From NCBI GenBank assembly GCA_028284805.1, contig JANQQZ010000091.1:1-64000 (forward strand): 64,000 nt of DNA, in the 5' to 3' direction. A model generated the notes under the pieces. It had not been told where the DNA came from, made no database searches, and saw nothing but the letters and a program-made list of their open reading frames with translations. The DNA is from Phycisphaerales bacterium (GTDB taxonomy: Bacteria > Planctomycetota > Phycisphaerae > Phycisphaerales > UBA1924). Below are positions 7,380 to 18,993 of this stretch, piece after piece. A program made the translations under genes and the position numbers. Each line of letters begins with the position of its first letter. The first letter of the stretch is position 1.

Positions 7380-10037
7380 TTGGGCACGGACGGATCGGAC
7401 AACGCATCGCCCGCTCCGCAGCGTGAAGAGGATGCCTTCCGCGGATCCGCTGCCGTGCGGGCGACGGATCACGCGGCGACGATCGTGATCTCGGCGGGCG
7501 GGCTGAGCGTCATCGCTGCCGTGCTCGGCATCTGCCTGTATCTGCTCTATGTCACCGTGCCCCTGCTCGCGCCCGGGCGGGCGGGCGTTTCTGGGCGAGT
7601 GGTGCTCCCGGATGCTCCCGAGGTCTTCGCGGTTGCGATCGACGAGTACCAGCGCACATCCATCTGGGTGAACGCCGATGGTTCGGTCGATCACCGCAGC
7701 GTTGCGACGGGCGAGCTGATCGGGTCCGACCCGGGACCGTTCGGCGACGCCCCCGGGGTTCGGGTGACCGGATTCGATCCGGTTTCCGGCATCGTGTCGG
7801 TCGCTGCGGATGGTGCGGTCGCGTGGGGACGCGTGGAGTTTCTCTTCACGATCAGTGATGAGGCATCGCCAACGCCGGATCGCGAGCTGCTCGAGGACGG
7901 GCGATCGCGCGTGACCGCGATCCGGTACGAGCAACTCGGGTCGGCACCGACCCCGGTGCCCGCCCAGATGACGGATGTCCTCGAGGAGCGTCTGCGCACG
8001 GTCGTCGCCGCCATAAGTACCGAAGGCGTGGTGCGCCTGTGGTCGGTCCGGAAGTCACGCTCCCTGATCGGGACGGAGGCGGCCTCGCAAGCGACCGCGA
8101 TCGAGGTTGTGGGTGCGGACCGGTTCGACGAGGCGTTCGGGCTCCGCTTGCTCAGCAATGGGGACTGCCTGGTGGTGTCGTGGGACGGCACGTTCACCAG
8201 GCTGCGTGTGGGGCGGTCGTCCGCGGAAGTGGTCGAGACCGGATGGCTCTGGGACGACGAGATCGAGGTCACGGCGCTGACTTCGCTCATCGGTCGGCGC
8301 ACGCTGGTCGCCGCGACCAGCGAAGGGCGGGTCGGGACATGGTGGGTCGGTCTTGATCCCGATGATCCAGCGGACCGTGGGCGACTTGTGTCCGGGCCCG
8401 CGTTGCAGAGCATTGGTTCGAGCGTGACCGCGCTCGCGGCCAGTCTCCGAGACCGCACGGTTCTGGTCGGCGATGCCGACGGAGGTGTGTGGTTCCTGCA
8501 CGCCTCGTCGGGCAAACAGATCGCCCGTGCGGAGGCGGGGGCACCGATTCAAGCGGTCGCGGTCGGTCCGAAGCTGGACGGTTTCCTGGCGCTGACCAGC
8601 GAGGGGCAGGTATCGGGCTCGCTTGAGGTCGGCCATCCCGACGTGACAACGCGCAGCCTGTTCGGCTCGATGCTCTACGAGGGGCAGCTCGAGCCGATGT
8701 ACAAGTACCAGGCCTCGGGCGCGACGGACGCAACCGAGCCCAAGCTGAGTCTCGTACCGCTGATCTTCGGCACGATCAAGGCGACGGTGGTCTCGATGCT
8801 GTTCGCGGCACCGATAGCCGTGCTCGCGGCGATCTACACAAGCGAGTTCATGTCGGGGCGCTTCCGGCGTGTCATCAAGCCCCTGATCGAGACCATGGCG
8901 TCGTTGCCCTCGGTCGTGCTGGGTTTCGTTGCGGCGATGGTCATCGCCCCGTTCGTTGCGGATCATCTGGGCGTCGTGCTGACGGCTTTCGTGGTCGTCC
9001 CGGCGGTCATCATGGTTGCGTCGGGCGTCTCGGGCCTCGTGGCGCACTCGCGCAGCGAAGCTGGGGGCAGCACGATGCTGCCGGCGTACGTCATCGCGGT
9101 GGGCGTACTGGGCGTGCTGCTCTCGGTCTGGGTGGCGGACCCGCTCGAGCGGGCGCTCTTCGGGCCGACTCGCGCCGAGGTCCTCACGCTCGCCGGATCG
9201 GTCGAGCCCGAACCGGTCACGGGCGAGCCGCGGGCGGTCGAGCCAAGCGATCAGGCGACGGCCGACCGGGTCGAGCTGATGTCAGACGAGTTCGGTGCAC
9301 CCTCGGTCAGCATCAAGAATTGGCTCGGCGGCGTGTACGGTGGTCCGGGGGCGGGCTGGTTTGTGCTCCTCGCGCCGGCGTGTGCGCTGCTGTTCTCGGT
9401 CGTTGGCTGGCCCATGCTCGCCCAGCGGCTGATGCCCGCCGCAGACTGGCGGTGGGGACCGCTCGCTCGTGTGCTCGTGTCCTGCGTGGTCGGGCTCGCC
9501 CTCGGCGCGGCCCTCGCGGTGATGCTGGAGCGCTGGGGGGTTGACGCGCGAGAGTCGATCCTGGGCACGTTCACGCAGCGCAACACCTTCGTGATCGGGA
9601 TCGTGATGGGATTTGCGATCATCCCGATCATCTTCACGATCAGCGATGATGCGCTGCAGAGCGTTCCGTCCAGCCTGCGGGCGGCTTCGCTCGGCGCCGG
9701 AGCAACCCGCTGGCAGACCACGATCCGTGTCGTGCTTCCCGTCGCTGCGAGTGGGATCTTCAGCGCGACCATGATCGGTCTTGGGCGTGCGGTCGGTGAA
9801 ACCATGATCGTGCTCATGGCGACCGGAAACACGCCCATCATGGACTGGAACATCTTCGAGGGGCTCCGGACGCTTTCAGCCAACATCGCGGTGGAGCTGC
9901 CCGAGGCCGAGCGGGGCGGCACGCACTACCGCCTGCTCTTTCTCTGCGGCGTTGTGCTCTTCGCGATGACCTTTGTGGTGAACACGACCGCGGAGATCGT
10001 CCGTCAGCGGTTCCGCAAGCGGAACGCGCTGCTGTGA
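7380..10037 (+). CDS. pstC: Phosphate ABC transporter permease PstC with very large extracytoplasmic domain
   Basis: Permease region PLIFGTIKATVVSMLFAAPIAVLAAIYTSEF...; EAA-like loop; about 440-residue domain after TM1; TTG start. Confidence 0.9.
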   Translation: MGTDGSDNASPAPQREEDAFRGSAAVRATDHAATIVISAGGLSVIAAVLGICLYLLYVTVPLLAPGRAGVSGRVVLPDAPEVFAVAIDEYQRTSIWVNADGSVDHRSVATGELIGSDPGPFGDAPGVRVTGFDPVSGIVSVAADGAVAWGRVEFLFTISDEASPTPDRELLEDGRSRVTAIRYEQLGSAPTPVPAQMTDVLEERLRTVVAAISTEGVVRLWSVRKSRSLIGTEAASQATAIEVVGADRFDEAFGLRLLSNGDCLVVSWDGTFTRLRVGRSSAEVVETGWLWDDEIEVTALTSLIGRRTLVAATSEGRVGTWWVGLDPDDPADRGRLVSGPALQSIGSSVTALAASLRDRTVLVGDADGGVWFLHASSGKQIARAEAGAPIQAVAVGPKLDGFLALTSEGQVSGSLEVGHPDVTTRSLFGSMLYEGQLEPMYKYQASGATDATEPKLSLVPLIFGTIKATVVSMLFAAPIAVLAAIYTSEFMSGRFRRVIKPLIETMASLPSVVLGFVAAMVIAPFVADHLGVVLTAFVVVPAVIMVASGVSGLVAHSRSEAGGSTMLPAYVIAVGVLGVLLSVWVADPLERALFGPTRAEVLTLAGSVEPEPVTGEPRAVEPSDQATADRVELMSDEFGAPSVSIKNWLGGVYGGPGAGWFVLLAPACALLFSVVGWPMLAQRLMPAADWRWGPLARVLVSCVVGLALGAALAVMLERWGVDARESILGTFTQRNTFVIGIVMGFAIIPIIFTISDDALQSVPSSLRAASLGAGATRWQTTIRVVLPVAASGIFSATMIGLGRAVGETMIVLMATGNTPIMDWNIFEGLRTLSANIAVELPEAERGGTHYRLLFLCGVVLFAMTFVVNTTAEIVRQRFRKRNALL

Positions 10038-12052
10038 GTTCCGACGCGGCCATCTCGAGCCGGTCGACGACCGGGCCGCGCTCGCTCGGCGTGCTGCCCC
10101 AGTGGATGATGGCGTTTGCGCTCTCCGTCTGCGCGATCATGATCGTGGGCCTTCTGGGTCTGATCGTGGCGCAGGGCGCGGCCTCGTTCTGGCCCAAGCC
10201 GGTCGACGAGATCACCCTCCACGACGGCGGGACCGTTCTTGGGATCCCGATCCGCTCGGGCGTGAACTTCGATGGCGACCCACAGACGCTCTACCGCATC
10301 GGCAACCGCGACCTGGGCCAGATCCCGTTCCGTTGGATCTCGGAGTCCGAGATCGAGAGCCGGTCCCGCCCGAGCGATGTTGTGCTCCTGGAACGTCGAG
10401 AGTGGGGCATTTTCATCGGGCGCCTCGCGCCCGATCCCGAGACGGGCGAGACAACCACGTGGGAGGGCTTCGCAGGCGACCTCGACGACGGGGCCCAGCG
10501 CCGGCGCGAGATCGATGGTCTGCGCGGCGGGGCGCTCGCACGGGTCAACCGCGAGCTGACCGTCAATCGTCAGCAGATCGCTGAGGCCGACTTGCGCCTC
10601 GCGGACGGCCAGCGGTCCGGGTTGGGATCGGCTCCCTGGGTGATCATTCTGGGCGCAGGGCTGCTCGCGTGCGGCGCGTCGTTCCTCTCGTTTGCACGCA
10701 GGGCGCGCCTCCGGGGCGCGCTGGTCGCGGCGGGGGGCCTGCTGGTTCTCTGGACGGCGCTCGAGCGCCCGGGGCTTGCCGAGAGCGAACTCGTGGAGTG
10801 GCACCAGGCCAGGGTCGAGTCGCTGGCGGATGAGCAGCGGGAGATCGAGCAGCGCTTCGTCACACTCAACGAGCGGCTGGTCACACTCGAGGACGCTGAC
10901 CGCCAGCACCGTGTCTCCGTCGCCGCGAGCGACGGCACGCTGGCCCCCGAGTCTCAGAGCGCTACGGACCGCCGGCTCATGGCGTCACAGGTGATCCGCG
11001 CGATCCGGCCGAACGCCATGTCGCTCTGGGACCGGTTTGGCGTGTTCGGGTCGCGCTGGGCGGAGTACCTGATCGACGACCCGCGCGAGGCGAACACCGA
11101 GGGGGGCATCTTCCCGGTGATCGTGGGAACGGTCACGGTTACGCTGCTGCTCACGGTCGTCGTCGTGCCGCTCGGGGTGCTCGCGGCGTTGTACATCCGC
11201 GAGTACGCGAAGCAGGGGGTGCTGATCAGCGTGCTCCGGGTTGCGATCAACAACCTCGCGGGCGTTCCGAGCATCGTCTACGGCATCTTCGGGCTCGGGT
11301 TCTTCTGCTACGCAGTGGGCGGGTACATCGACGGCGGCCCGGACGCATCGGTCACGATGGGCAAGGCGGCGTGGTGGATCGTCGCGATCGGGTGCGCGTC
11401 GGCATTCGTGTCGGCGTTGCTGTTCCGGTCGAAGGTCCGTGCGGCTGGCGTGCTCTGGGCGCTCGGCGCGACCGCGGTGCTGGTGCTCTTCGCGACATCG
11501 CCCTACTTCGACGGTTTCTTTCGCGTCAAGCTGCTCGACGGCGAGCCGACCTTCGGCTCGAGCGGGCTGCTCTGGGCGTCTCTGACTCTGGCGCTGCTGA
11601 CGCTGCCGGTGGTGATTGTCTCGACCGAGGAGGCGATCGCCGCCGTGCCCCAGAGCCTGCGCGAGGCGAGCTACGGGTGCGGGGCGTCGCGGTGGCAGAC
11701 GATCTCTCGGGTGGTTCTGCCCGGTGCGATGCCCGGGGTGATGACCGGAACGATCCTCGCAATGGCACGCGGCGCGGGCGAGGTGGCGCCGCTGATGGTG
11801 GTCGGGGCGGTCAAGCTGGCGCCGGAGCTGCCGATCGAGCCACGAGCGCCTTTCGTCTTCGCGGACCGCAGCTTCATGCACCTCGGGTTCCACATCTTCG
11901 ATCTCGGCTTCCAGAGCCCTGATTCCGAGGCGGCCCGCGGCATGGTGTGGACCACCACGCTTCTGCTGATCGTGCTGGTGGTTACGATGAACCTGGCGGC
12001 GATCTATCTGCGGGGCCGGCTGCGGTCGCGTCTCGTGGGCGGGCACTTCTAG
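10034..12052 (+). CDS. pstA: Phosphate ABC transporter permease PstA, extended
   Basis: [36 protein letters not shown]...[35 protein letters not shown]. Confidence 0.9.
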   Translation: MSSDAAISSRSTTGPRSLGVLPQWMMAFALSVCAIMIVGLLGLIVAQGAASFWPKPVDEITLHDGGTVLGIPIRSGVNFDGDPQTLYRIGNRDLGQIPFRWISESEIESRSRPSDVVLLERREWGIFIGRLAPDPETGETTTWEGFAGDLDDGAQRRREIDGLRGGALARVNRELTVNRQQIAEADLRLADGQRSGLGSAPWVIILGAGLLACGASFLSFARRARLRGALVAAGGLLVLWTALERPGLAESELVEWHQARVESLADEQREIEQRFVTLNERLVTLEDADRQHRVSVAASDGTLAPESQSATDRRLMASQVIRAIRPNAMSLWDRFGVFGSRWAEYLIDDPREANTEGGIFPVIVGTVTVTLLLTVVVVPLGVLAALYIREYAKQGVLISVLRVAINNLAGVPSIVYGIFGLGFFCYAVGGYIDGGPDASVTMGKAAWWIVAIGCASAFVSALLFRSKVRAAGVLWALGATAVLVLFATSPYFDGFFRVKLLDGEPTFGSSGLLWASLTLALLTLPVVIVSTEEAIAAVPQSLREASYGCGASRWQTISRVVLPGAMPGVMTGTILAMARGAGEVAPLMVVGAVKLAPELPIEPRAPFVFADRSFMHLGFHIFDLGFQSPDSEAARGMVWTTTLLLIVLVVTMNLAAIYLRGRLRSRLVGGHF

Positions 12053-12062
12053 CGGCGGAACC

Positions 12063-12914
12063 ATGACGACCAACGCTCCGGCAACTCCACACAGAGTCCT
12101 TGACGCGGTGAACGAGGGCAAGCCGTTCGGCGCGGAGACGTACGGCCTTCCGGATGTCACCGATTGTATCTTGGACGTGGACCGCTTCAGCCTGTGGTAC
12201 GGCGCGGCGCAAGCGCTGTACGAGGTCTCGATGCGGGTGCCGAAGGGACGCGTCACCGCGCTCGTTGGGCCGTCTGGCTGCGGCAAGTCGACGCTGCTGC
12301 GCTCGGTCAACCGGCTCAACGATCTCGTCGCGGGCGTGCGCACCGAGGGCGACATGCTGCTCAATGCGCGTTCGCTCTACGCGCCCTCGGTCGATGTGAT
12401 CGCGCTCCGCAAGCGCGTCGGCATGGTCTTCCAGAAGTCGAACCCGTTCCCGATGTCGATCTTCGAGAACGTGGTGTATCCGCTGCGGATCGCGGGCGAG
12501 CGGCGTCGGGGCGTGCTCAAGGAAGTCTGCGAGCGCTCGCTCAGATCGGCGGCGCTGTGGGACGAGGTGAGCGACCGCCTGAGCGAGTCGGCCCTTGGGC
12601 TGTCGGGCGGGCAGCAGCAGCGGCTCTGCATCGCGCGAGCGATCGCCGCCGAGCCCGAGGTGCTGCTCATGGACGAGCCCTGCTCGGCGCTCGACCCGAT
12701 CGCGACCGCCCGGATCGAGGAACTCATCAGCGAGATCGCAGGGCGGTACACCGTGCTGATCGTGACCCACAACATGCAGCAGGCCTCGCGGGTCAGCGAC
12801 TTCACGGCGTTCATGTACCTGGGCAGGCTCGTCGAGTATGGGCCCACGGCGGATCTGTTCCAGACGCCTCGGCTGACCGAGACCGAGGAGTACGTCACCG
12901 GGCGGTTCGGGTGA
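12063..12914 (+). CDS. pstB: Phosphate ABC transporter ATP-binding protein
   Basis: Walker [13 protein letters not shown], signature [13 protein letters not shown], Walker [14 protein letters not shown]. Confidence 0.95.
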   Translation: MTTNAPATPHRVLDAVNEGKPFGAETYGLPDVTDCILDVDRFSLWYGAAQALYEVSMRVPKGRVTALVGPSGCGKSTLLRSVNRLNDLVAGVRTEGDMLLNARSLYAPSVDVIALRKRVGMVFQKSNPFPMSIFENVVYPLRIAGERRRGVLKEVCERSLRSAALWDEVSDRLSESALGLSGGQQQRLCIARAIAAEPEVLLMDEPCSALDPIATARIEELISEIAGRYTVLIVTHNMQQASRVSDFTAFMYLGRLVEYGPTADLFQTPRLTETEEYVTGRFG

Positions 12915-13053
12915 ATCAGAACGGACCGAATGGCCGATTCTGGTGATTTCCTGACCCGGCTGAACCGACCTCAGGGCTAGGATGCACGAATCCGGCCGAG
13001 GGCAGTCGTCGGCCGGGCGTCACGGAGCTGTTGCCCAGCGGCGAAGGACAGAC

Positions 13054-15882
13054 ATGTCAGGCGATCCACGGGCCATCGGCCCCAGTATCAACGGATGGAA
13101 CGGCGCCTACCTCGATGCTCAGCGTGAGGCGTACCGCCGAGACCCTCAATCAGTCCCGGCGGATGTTCGGGCCTTCTTCCAGGGATACGAGATCGGGACC
13201 TCGTCCGCCGACGGCGGGCCTGGCCGCGACCGCATCGATCTGGGGGCCGAGGCTCTGCTGATGGCCTATCGCGGGCGAGGGCACCTGGCCGCGAAGCTGG
13301 ATCCGTTCGACCGCGCCAGGAAGCGCCCCCAGGCGTTGACGCTCGAACAGTTCGGGCTGACCGACGCCGATCTCGACACCGCTGTCCCTTCGGCGCTGCT
13401 CGACCTGCCCGCTGGCAGCACCCTGAGCGATCTGATCGAGAAGCTGGAGCGGATCTACCTCGGTTCGGTCGGTGTCGAGTTCATGCACGTCGAGGACTAC
13501 GAGGAGCGCGACTGGCTCGTGAAACGCTGGGAGAGTCTCGACGGCAAGCCCAACCTGTCCCGTGGGCAGAAGGCGCACGTCCTCGAGCTCCTGCTGAACT
13601 CCGAGGCTTTCGAGGGCTTCCTCCAGAAGCGGTACCCGGGCGAGAAGCGCTTCAGCCTCGAGGGCGCCGAGGCGCTGATCCCGCTGCTCGACGAGGTGCT
13701 CGACTCGCTCTCGACACTCGGGGCCGACGAGATCGTGCTGGGCATGGCCCACCGCGGGCGTCTGAACGTGCTGAACCAGATCCTGGGCAAGACGCCCGAG
13801 CAGATCTTCACCGAGTTCGAGGACACCTGGGCCGACGATGCGTTCATGGACGAGGGCGGGGACGTCAAGTACCACCGCGGGTACTCGGCGAGCCGTCAGT
13901 GTTCGAGTGGGAACATCGTGCATCTCGCGATGGCCTCGAACCCGAGCCACCTCGAGGCTGTGGACCCGGTCGTGCTGGGGCGGGCCCGCGCCAAGCAGCG
14001 CCTGCGGGGTGACACGGAGCGGGCACGCGTGGTCCCCGTGCTGATCCATGGCGACGCCGCGATCGCCGGGCAGGGCATCGTTGCCGAGTGCCTGAACTTC
14101 TCGCAGCTCAAGGGCTACACGGTTGGCGGCACGATCCACGTCGTCGTCAACAACCACATCGGGTTCACGACGCGTCCCGAGGACGCCCGCAGCACGACGT
14201 ACTGCACAGACATCGCCAAGGGCTCGGGTTGCCCGGTGTTCCACGTCAACGGCGAGGATCCCGAGGCGGTCGTGCTCGTCGCCAAGCTTGCCGCCGAGTA
14301 CCGCCAGCGGTACGGCAAGGACGTGTTCATCGATCTGTGGTGCTACCGGAAGTACGGGCACAACGAGCAGGACGAGCAGTCGTTCACGCAGCCCGTCCTG
14401 GCCAAGCTCATCAAGGCCCGCGCGTCGGTGCTGAACGGGTACGCCGCCCGGCTGCTGGCGGAGGGCGTCATCACCCAGCACGATCGCGACGTGCTCGCTC
14501 AGCGTGTGGAGACGATGCTCGACGCGGCGCAGCAGACCGCTCGCTCGACGCCGCACGATCCGACCATCGATCCGGGCAGCGCCCGCTGGAGCGGGTACCG
14601 GCACGGGTACGCGTTCGAGCCCGTGAACACGTCGGTCAGCCCGGAGCTGATCCAGGAGGTGTGTGGAGCCCTGAGCCGCACGCCCGAGTCGTTCAAGGTC
14701 AACCCGAAGCTGAAGAAGCTGCTCGAGCAGCGGGGCTTGCTCTGGGACGGTGGAAAGATCAGCCACGCGGACGGCGAGATCCTCGCGTTCGGCACGCTGC
14801 TGGCCGAAGGCCGCGACGTGCGCGTCTCCGGGCAGGACTCCCGGCGCGGCACGTTCAGCTCGCGCCACGCGGTCTTCTACGACCACGAGACCGGCGAGCC
14901 CTACGAGCCCCTGAACAACATCCGTGAGATGGGCCTGTTCGGCAGCGACACCCCGCCCGGCTCGATCACCGACGACGGCAGGGCTCGCCAGGGCAAGCTG
15001 TGCATCTACGACAGCCCGCTCTCCGAAGCAAGCGTCCTCGGCTTCGACTACGGCTACTCGCTCGCGGACCCCAACATGCTCGTCTGCTGGGAGGCCCAGT
15101 TCGGCGATTTCGTGAATGGGGCTCAGGTCATCATCGACCAGTTCATCGCCTCCGCGCAGGTCAAGTGGGAGCGGTGGTCGGGTCTCACGATGCTGCTCCC
15201 TCATGGCTACGAGGGCGCGGGCCCCGAGCACTCGTCGGCCCGCCTCGAGCGGTTCCTGAAGCTCTGCGGGAACGACAACCTCCAGATCGTCTACCCGACC
15301 ACCGGTGCGCAGATCTTCCACTTGCTGCGACGCCAGTTGTACCGCGAGTTCCGCAAGCCGCTCGTCGTGATGACGCCCAAGAGCCTGCTTCGCACGCCGA
15401 CCAGCGATGTCTCGGAGCTGACAGCCGGACGGTTCCACGAGCTTCTCGATGATCCGGCCTTTGCGAAGGACTCGGACACGCGCGGGGTCACGCGGATCCT
15501 GCTCTGCTCGGGCAAGATCTATCACGAGCTGGCCGAGCGTCGGCGCCAGAACGGGCGCGACGACACGGCGATCATCCGCATCGAGCAGCTCTACCCGTTC
15601 CACGAGGAGCTGGCCAAGTCGATCCTCGCGCGGTACCCGGAGACCGCCTCGGTCGCCTGGGTGCAGGAGGAGCCCCGGAACATGGGCGCGTTCCTGTTCA
15701 TCACCGATGTGCTGCGGACGCGTCTCGGGCTCGAGTCGATCCAGTACATCGGTCGGGATGCGAGCGCGAGCCCGGCGCCGGGATCGAAGAAGATGGACCG
15801 CGCGCAGCAGGAGGCCGTCCTGAGCGCTGCGATGGGCGAGGCCGGGAGCCGGACCCAAGAGAAAGCTCGCGTCGCGGGCTGA
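13054..15882 (+). CDS. sucA: 2-oxoglutarate dehydrogenase E1 component
   Basis: NSWNGAYLDA-like N-terminus, GMAHRGRLNVLNQILGK, IDLWCYRKYGHNEQDEQSFTQP, LPHGYEGAGPEHSSARLERFL. Confidence 0.95.
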   Translation: MSGDPRAIGPSINGWNGAYLDAQREAYRRDPQSVPADVRAFFQGYEIGTSSADGGPGRDRIDLGAEALLMAYRGRGHLAAKLDPFDRARKRPQALTLEQFGLTDADLDTAVPSALLDLPAGSTLSDLIEKLERIYLGSVGVEFMHVEDYEERDWLVKRWESLDGKPNLSRGQKAHVLELLLNSEAFEGFLQKRYPGEKRFSLEGAEALIPLLDEVLDSLSTLGADEIVLGMAHRGRLNVLNQILGKTPEQIFTEFEDTWADDAFMDEGGDVKYHRGYSASRQCSSGNIVHLAMASNPSHLEAVDPVVLGRARAKQRLRGDTERARVVPVLIHGDAAIAGQGIVAECLNFSQLKGYTVGGTIHVVVNNHIGFTTRPEDARSTTYCTDIAKGSGCPVFHVNGEDPEAVVLVAKLAAEYRQRYGKDVFIDLWCYRKYGHNEQDEQSFTQPVLAKLIKARASVLNGYAARLLAEGVITQHDRDVLAQRVETMLDAAQQTARSTPHDPTIDPGSARWSGYRHGYAFEPVNTSVSPELIQEVCGALSRTPESFKVNPKLKKLLEQRGLLWDGGKISHADGEILAFGTLLAEGRDVRVSGQDSRRGTFSSRHAVFYDHETGEPYEPLNNIREMGLFGSDTPPGSITDDGRARQGKLCIYDSPLSEASVLGFDYGYSLADPNMLVCWEAQFGDFVNGAQVIIDQFIASAQVKWERWSGLTMLLPHGYEGAGPEHSSARLERFLKLCGNDNLQIVYPTTGAQIFHLLRRQLYREFRKPLVVMTPKSLLRTPTSDVSELTAGRFHELLDDPAFAKDSDTRGVTRILLCSGKIYHELAERRRQNGRDDTAIIRIEQLYPFHEELAKSILARYPETASVAWVQEEPRNMGAFLFITDVLRTRLGLESIQYIGRDASASPAPGSKKMDRAQQEAVLSAAMGEAGSRTQEKARVAG

Positions 15883-15897
15883 GACGGAGACCGCCGC

Positions 15898-17163
15898 ATG
15901 GCGACCGACATCGTTATCCCCACCATCGGCGAGTCCGTGACCGAGGGCGTGATCGCGACTTGGCTCAAGCAGCCAGGCGACTGGGTCGATCGCGACGAGA
16001 CCGTGCTCGAACTCGAGACCGACAAGGTCACGATGGAGATCCCGGCCCCGGCGGCCGGCGCGCTCGGCGCGCACGCGTTCGCCGAGGGCGACACCGTCGA
16101 GGTCGGCGCTGTGGTTTCGCAGATCGACGAATCGGCGCCGAAGCCCGAACCGGTCGCGGCGGCAGCTGACGCCAAGCCCGCCGAGGCAGCCCACGCGCCG
16201 AAGCCGGAGGCTCCTGCCCCGCCGAAGACTGAGGCTCCAAAGCCGCCGGCTCCGGCGCCGTTGAGCAACGGCGCAGCCAACGCCACCCCGCTGGCACGCA
16301 AGCTCGCCGACGACCACGGCGTGGATCTCGGGAATGTCACCGGAACCGGGGCCCACGGACGCATCCGCGAGCAGGACGTGCTCGCCTACGTCCAGGCCGG
16401 CGGGAACGGCAAGGCCCCGGGGGCCTCATCGGTACCCCAGCGCGCTGTTTCGGTTTCCCGCATGTCGCCCCTGCGTCAGCGTGTCGCCTCGCGCCTCGTC
16501 GAGGCCCAGCAAACTGCGGCGATGCTCACGACGTTCAACGAGTGCGACATGTCCGAGGTCATGGCGCTCCGCAAGAAGTACAAAGAGCCCTTCGCCGAGA
16601 AGCACGGCGTGAACCTCGGCTTCATGTCGTTCTTCGTCAAGGCTGTCGTCCGCGGGCTCAAGGCCCAGGGGAGCGTCAACTCCTACATCGTCGAAGACGA
16701 CGACGGCAAGCCCGCGATCCGCAGCCACGATTACTGCGATATCGCGATCGCGGTCGCGAGCCCCAAGGGCCTGGTTGTACCCGTGCTCCGCAACGCCGAC
16801 ACGCTCTCGTTCGCCGAGATCGAGGCCGGGATCAAGGATCTGGCGGTCCGAGCCCGCGACGGCAAGATCGCCCTCGAAGAGATGACCGGGGGCACCTTCA
16901 CGATCACGAACGGCGGCATCTTCGGCAGCCTCATGTCGACGCCCATCCTGAACCCGCCGCAGTCGGGCATTTTGGGCATGCACGCGATCAAGAACCGTGC
17001 GGTCGAGGATCCGAAGAGCCCGGGCCAGGTCGCGATCCGACCGATGATGTACCTCGCGCTGAGCTACGACCACCGGATCGTGGACGGCGAGGGGGCCGTC
17101 AAGTTCCTCGTCGCTGTCAAGGAAGCGATCGAGGAGCCCGAGACGCTGCTGCTGGACCTCTAG
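15898..17163 (+). CDS. sucB: Dihydrolipoamide succinyltransferase (2-OGDH E2)
   Basis: Lipoyl [34 protein letters not shown]-terminal [16 protein letters not shown]. Confidence 0.95.
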   Translation: MATDIVIPTIGESVTEGVIATWLKQPGDWVDRDETVLELETDKVTMEIPAPAAGALGAHAFAEGDTVEVGAVVSQIDESAPKPEPVAAAADAKPAEAAHAPKPEAPAPPKTEAPKPPAPAPLSNGAANATPLARKLADDHGVDLGNVTGTGAHGRIREQDVLAYVQAGGNGKAPGASSVPQRAVSVSRMSPLRQRVASRLVEAQQTAAMLTTFNECDMSEVMALRKKYKEPFAEKHGVNLGFMSFFVKAVVRGLKAQGSVNSYIVEDDDGKPAIRSHDYCDIAIAVASPKGLVVPVLRNADTLSFAEIEAGIKDLAVRARDGKIALEEMTGGTFTITNGGIFGSLMSTPILNPPQSGILGMHAIKNRAVEDPKSPGQVAIRPMMYLALSYDHRIVDGEGAVKFLVAVKEAIEEPETLLLDL

Positions 17164-17633
17164 CTTTCGCGGGTAAGGTGCTCCAGCAGCCCGTTGCAGG
17201 CTGCAAGCAGCATGGCGTAGACGTGCTCGAATCCGTCGTCCCCGCCGTAGTAGGGGTCGGGCACGTCCTCCGCGTCCGCGGTTGGATCGAAGACGCGGAT
17301 CACACGGACTTTCGACGCGTCGAAGCCGAGATCGAGCAGGTCGATCCGGTTCTGTGTGTCCATCGCGAGCACCAGATTCCAGTGCTCGGTCTCATCGCCT
17401 CGCACCTGGCGGGCGCGAGAGGGCAGCGCGACGCCGTGCTTCCGGGCGACCGCGACAGATCTCGGATCGGGGCCCTTGCCGATGTGCCAGCCGCCGGTGC
17501 CTGCGGAGTCGACGCTGAACCGGTCGGCAACGCCTCGCTGCTGTGCGAGGTGCAGGAAGATCCCCTCGGCCAGGGGCGAACGGCAGATGTTGCCCAGGCA
17601 GACGAACAGCAGCGTTTGACTCGGCTGTCTCAT
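17160..17633 (-). CDS. Low-molecular-weight protein-tyrosine phosphatase
   Basis: [36 protein letters not shown]. Confidence 0.93.
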   Translation of the reverse strand: MRQPSQTLLFVCLGNICRSPLAEGIFLHLAQQRGVADRFSVDSAGTGGWHIGKGPDPRSVAVARKHGVALPSRARQVRGDETEHWNLVLAMDTQNRIDLLDLGFDASKVRVIRVFDPTADAEDVPDPYYGGDDGFEHVYAMLLAACNGLLEHLTRES

Positions 17634-18340
17634 GCCTTGTCGCTCCGGGTTAACGCCTCGACGATTCGGCTGGCGACTGACAGTGGAGTGGCCGCCTCGA
17701 GTGCATCGATGCTGGGTGTGCCCGACGAGGCGACCGCTGAATCGATGGTTCCGCCTGGAGTGATCCCCAAGTCGAGCACGAGATCCGCGGAGGCGATGTA
17801 CCGCGGTGCGGGCAGGGGAAGGGCTTCTATAGGCAGGATCCGATCTGCTGCGGCGAGCCTGCGCCTGGCCCGACCGAGCTGTGCGAGCCCGGTCGGCAGC
17901 CCGATCAGGCAGCGCCCCCCGCCTGCCTCGATCAGCGCGGACGCCATGACCAGCGTGCAGGCATCGATTCGACCCGGTTCGCTTGCGATCGGGAGCACGA
18001 ACGGGCGCATAGGAGAGCGCGGTGCGGCAGGCTGGATCTCGGGGTCACTCGCAGACGACCAGAGGTCGCGTTCCAGCACGCCGGCGCTCCAGATCGAGAG
18101 CGGGACACACACTGGGTCACCGATGAGCTTGCGGAGGCGTCGGCGGATCAGGAACCTCGGGCCCGGGGAGACAGCGACGTGGCTGACGACCCTGACGCCC
18201 ATGTCGGCCGCGCGTTTCGGGGCGCCGCGGTCGCCGATCACAACTGCCGCATCGCAGGCTGCGGCGGCGAGCAGCTCGTCATCGTCGGCGGCACCGGGGG
18301 GCGGGGGCGTATCGGTCCAGCAATCCACGACGCCGATCAC
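17630..18340 (-). CDS. Hypothetical protein (possibly glycosyltransferase-like)
   Basis: Coupled ORF (GTG start, 4-nt overlaps at both ends); C-terminal SADLVLDLGITPGGTIDSAVASSGTPSI vaguely GT-B-like. Confidence 0.55.
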   Translation of the reverse strand: MIGVVDCWTDTPPPPGAADDDELLAAAACDAAVVIGDRGAPKRAADMGVRVVSHVAVSPGPRFLIRRRLRKLIGDPVCVPLSIWSAGVLERDLWSSASDPEIQPAAPRSPMRPFVLPIASEPGRIDACTLVMASALIEAGGGRCLIGLPTGLAQLGRARRRLAAADRILPIEALPLPAPRYIASADLVLDLGITPGGTIDSAVASSGTPSIDALEAATPLSVASRIVEALTRSDKA

Positions 18341-18993
18341 GGGCCGCGGTCCGCAACGTGCTGAGTGATCTCGTGCTCGTAGAACAGCTGTGCAGCGGCG
18401 ATCCCGGCCTTGTTCGCGACGGCGATCTCCGCTGCCGAACGCGCGCCCGCCGCGTTGGCGACGGCACCCCGGCGGATCGTGTCGCTTACGCGCACGGCGC
18501 GACCGGTCGGGGACTCGGGGTAGAGCAGTGTGTTTGCCTCGGTGTCGACGACGCGCACCCGGAGCGAGGCCGAGGGTTGCACGTCGCCCGTCGGCGTGGG
18601 GCGAACGAACTGGTCGACCGTCACCCAGACGACCACGTCGGCGTCGATCGACCGGCCGAGCTCGGTCACGGACATTTGCCCGCCCGAGCTATCGGCATCC
18701 GCGACCCGGATCGCGGCCTGCCCGTCGAGCAGATCGTCGACGAGGTTCTTGCGGAGCATCTCGTCTTGCACGGCTTCCAGCAGCCCGAGCCTGAGCGCAC
18801 GGCGAGGGAGCTGGCTCCTCGGATCGTCGACGAACACGACCGTGGTGCGTTCCTCGTCGAGCTTGTGCTCCGCCTCGAAGGTCTCGGGGCCGGCGACGAT
18901 GAAGAACAGCGGCGCAACGATGTTGCAGCCGCCGAGTGCGAGGGCCGAGCACGCGAGGACGGCTGCGACCGCCGGCTTAGTACGCAAGTTCAT
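18337..18993 (-). CDS. Lipoprotein, hypothetical
   Basis: Signal and lipobox VLACSALALGGC; paralogous in layout to the 18977..19639 ORF. Confidence 0.7.
   Translation of the reverse strand: MNLRTKPAVAAVLACSALALGGCNIVAPLFFIVAGPETFEAEHKLDEERTTVVFVDDPRSQLPRRALRLGLLEAVQDEMLRKNLVDDLLDGQAAIRVADADSSGGQMSVTELGRSIDADVVVWVTVDQFVRPTPTGDVQPSASLRVRVVDTEANTLLYPESPTGRAVRVSDTIRRGAVANAAGARSAAEIAVANKAGIAAAQLFYEHEITQHVADRGP

Noticed and set aside
13150-16356. 1068-aa minus-strand ORF antisense to sucA/sucB
   Set aside because: Low-complexity Arg/Leu/Val/Asp-rich shadow ORF typical of high-GC antisense frames; sucA/sucB are unambiguous on the plus strand.
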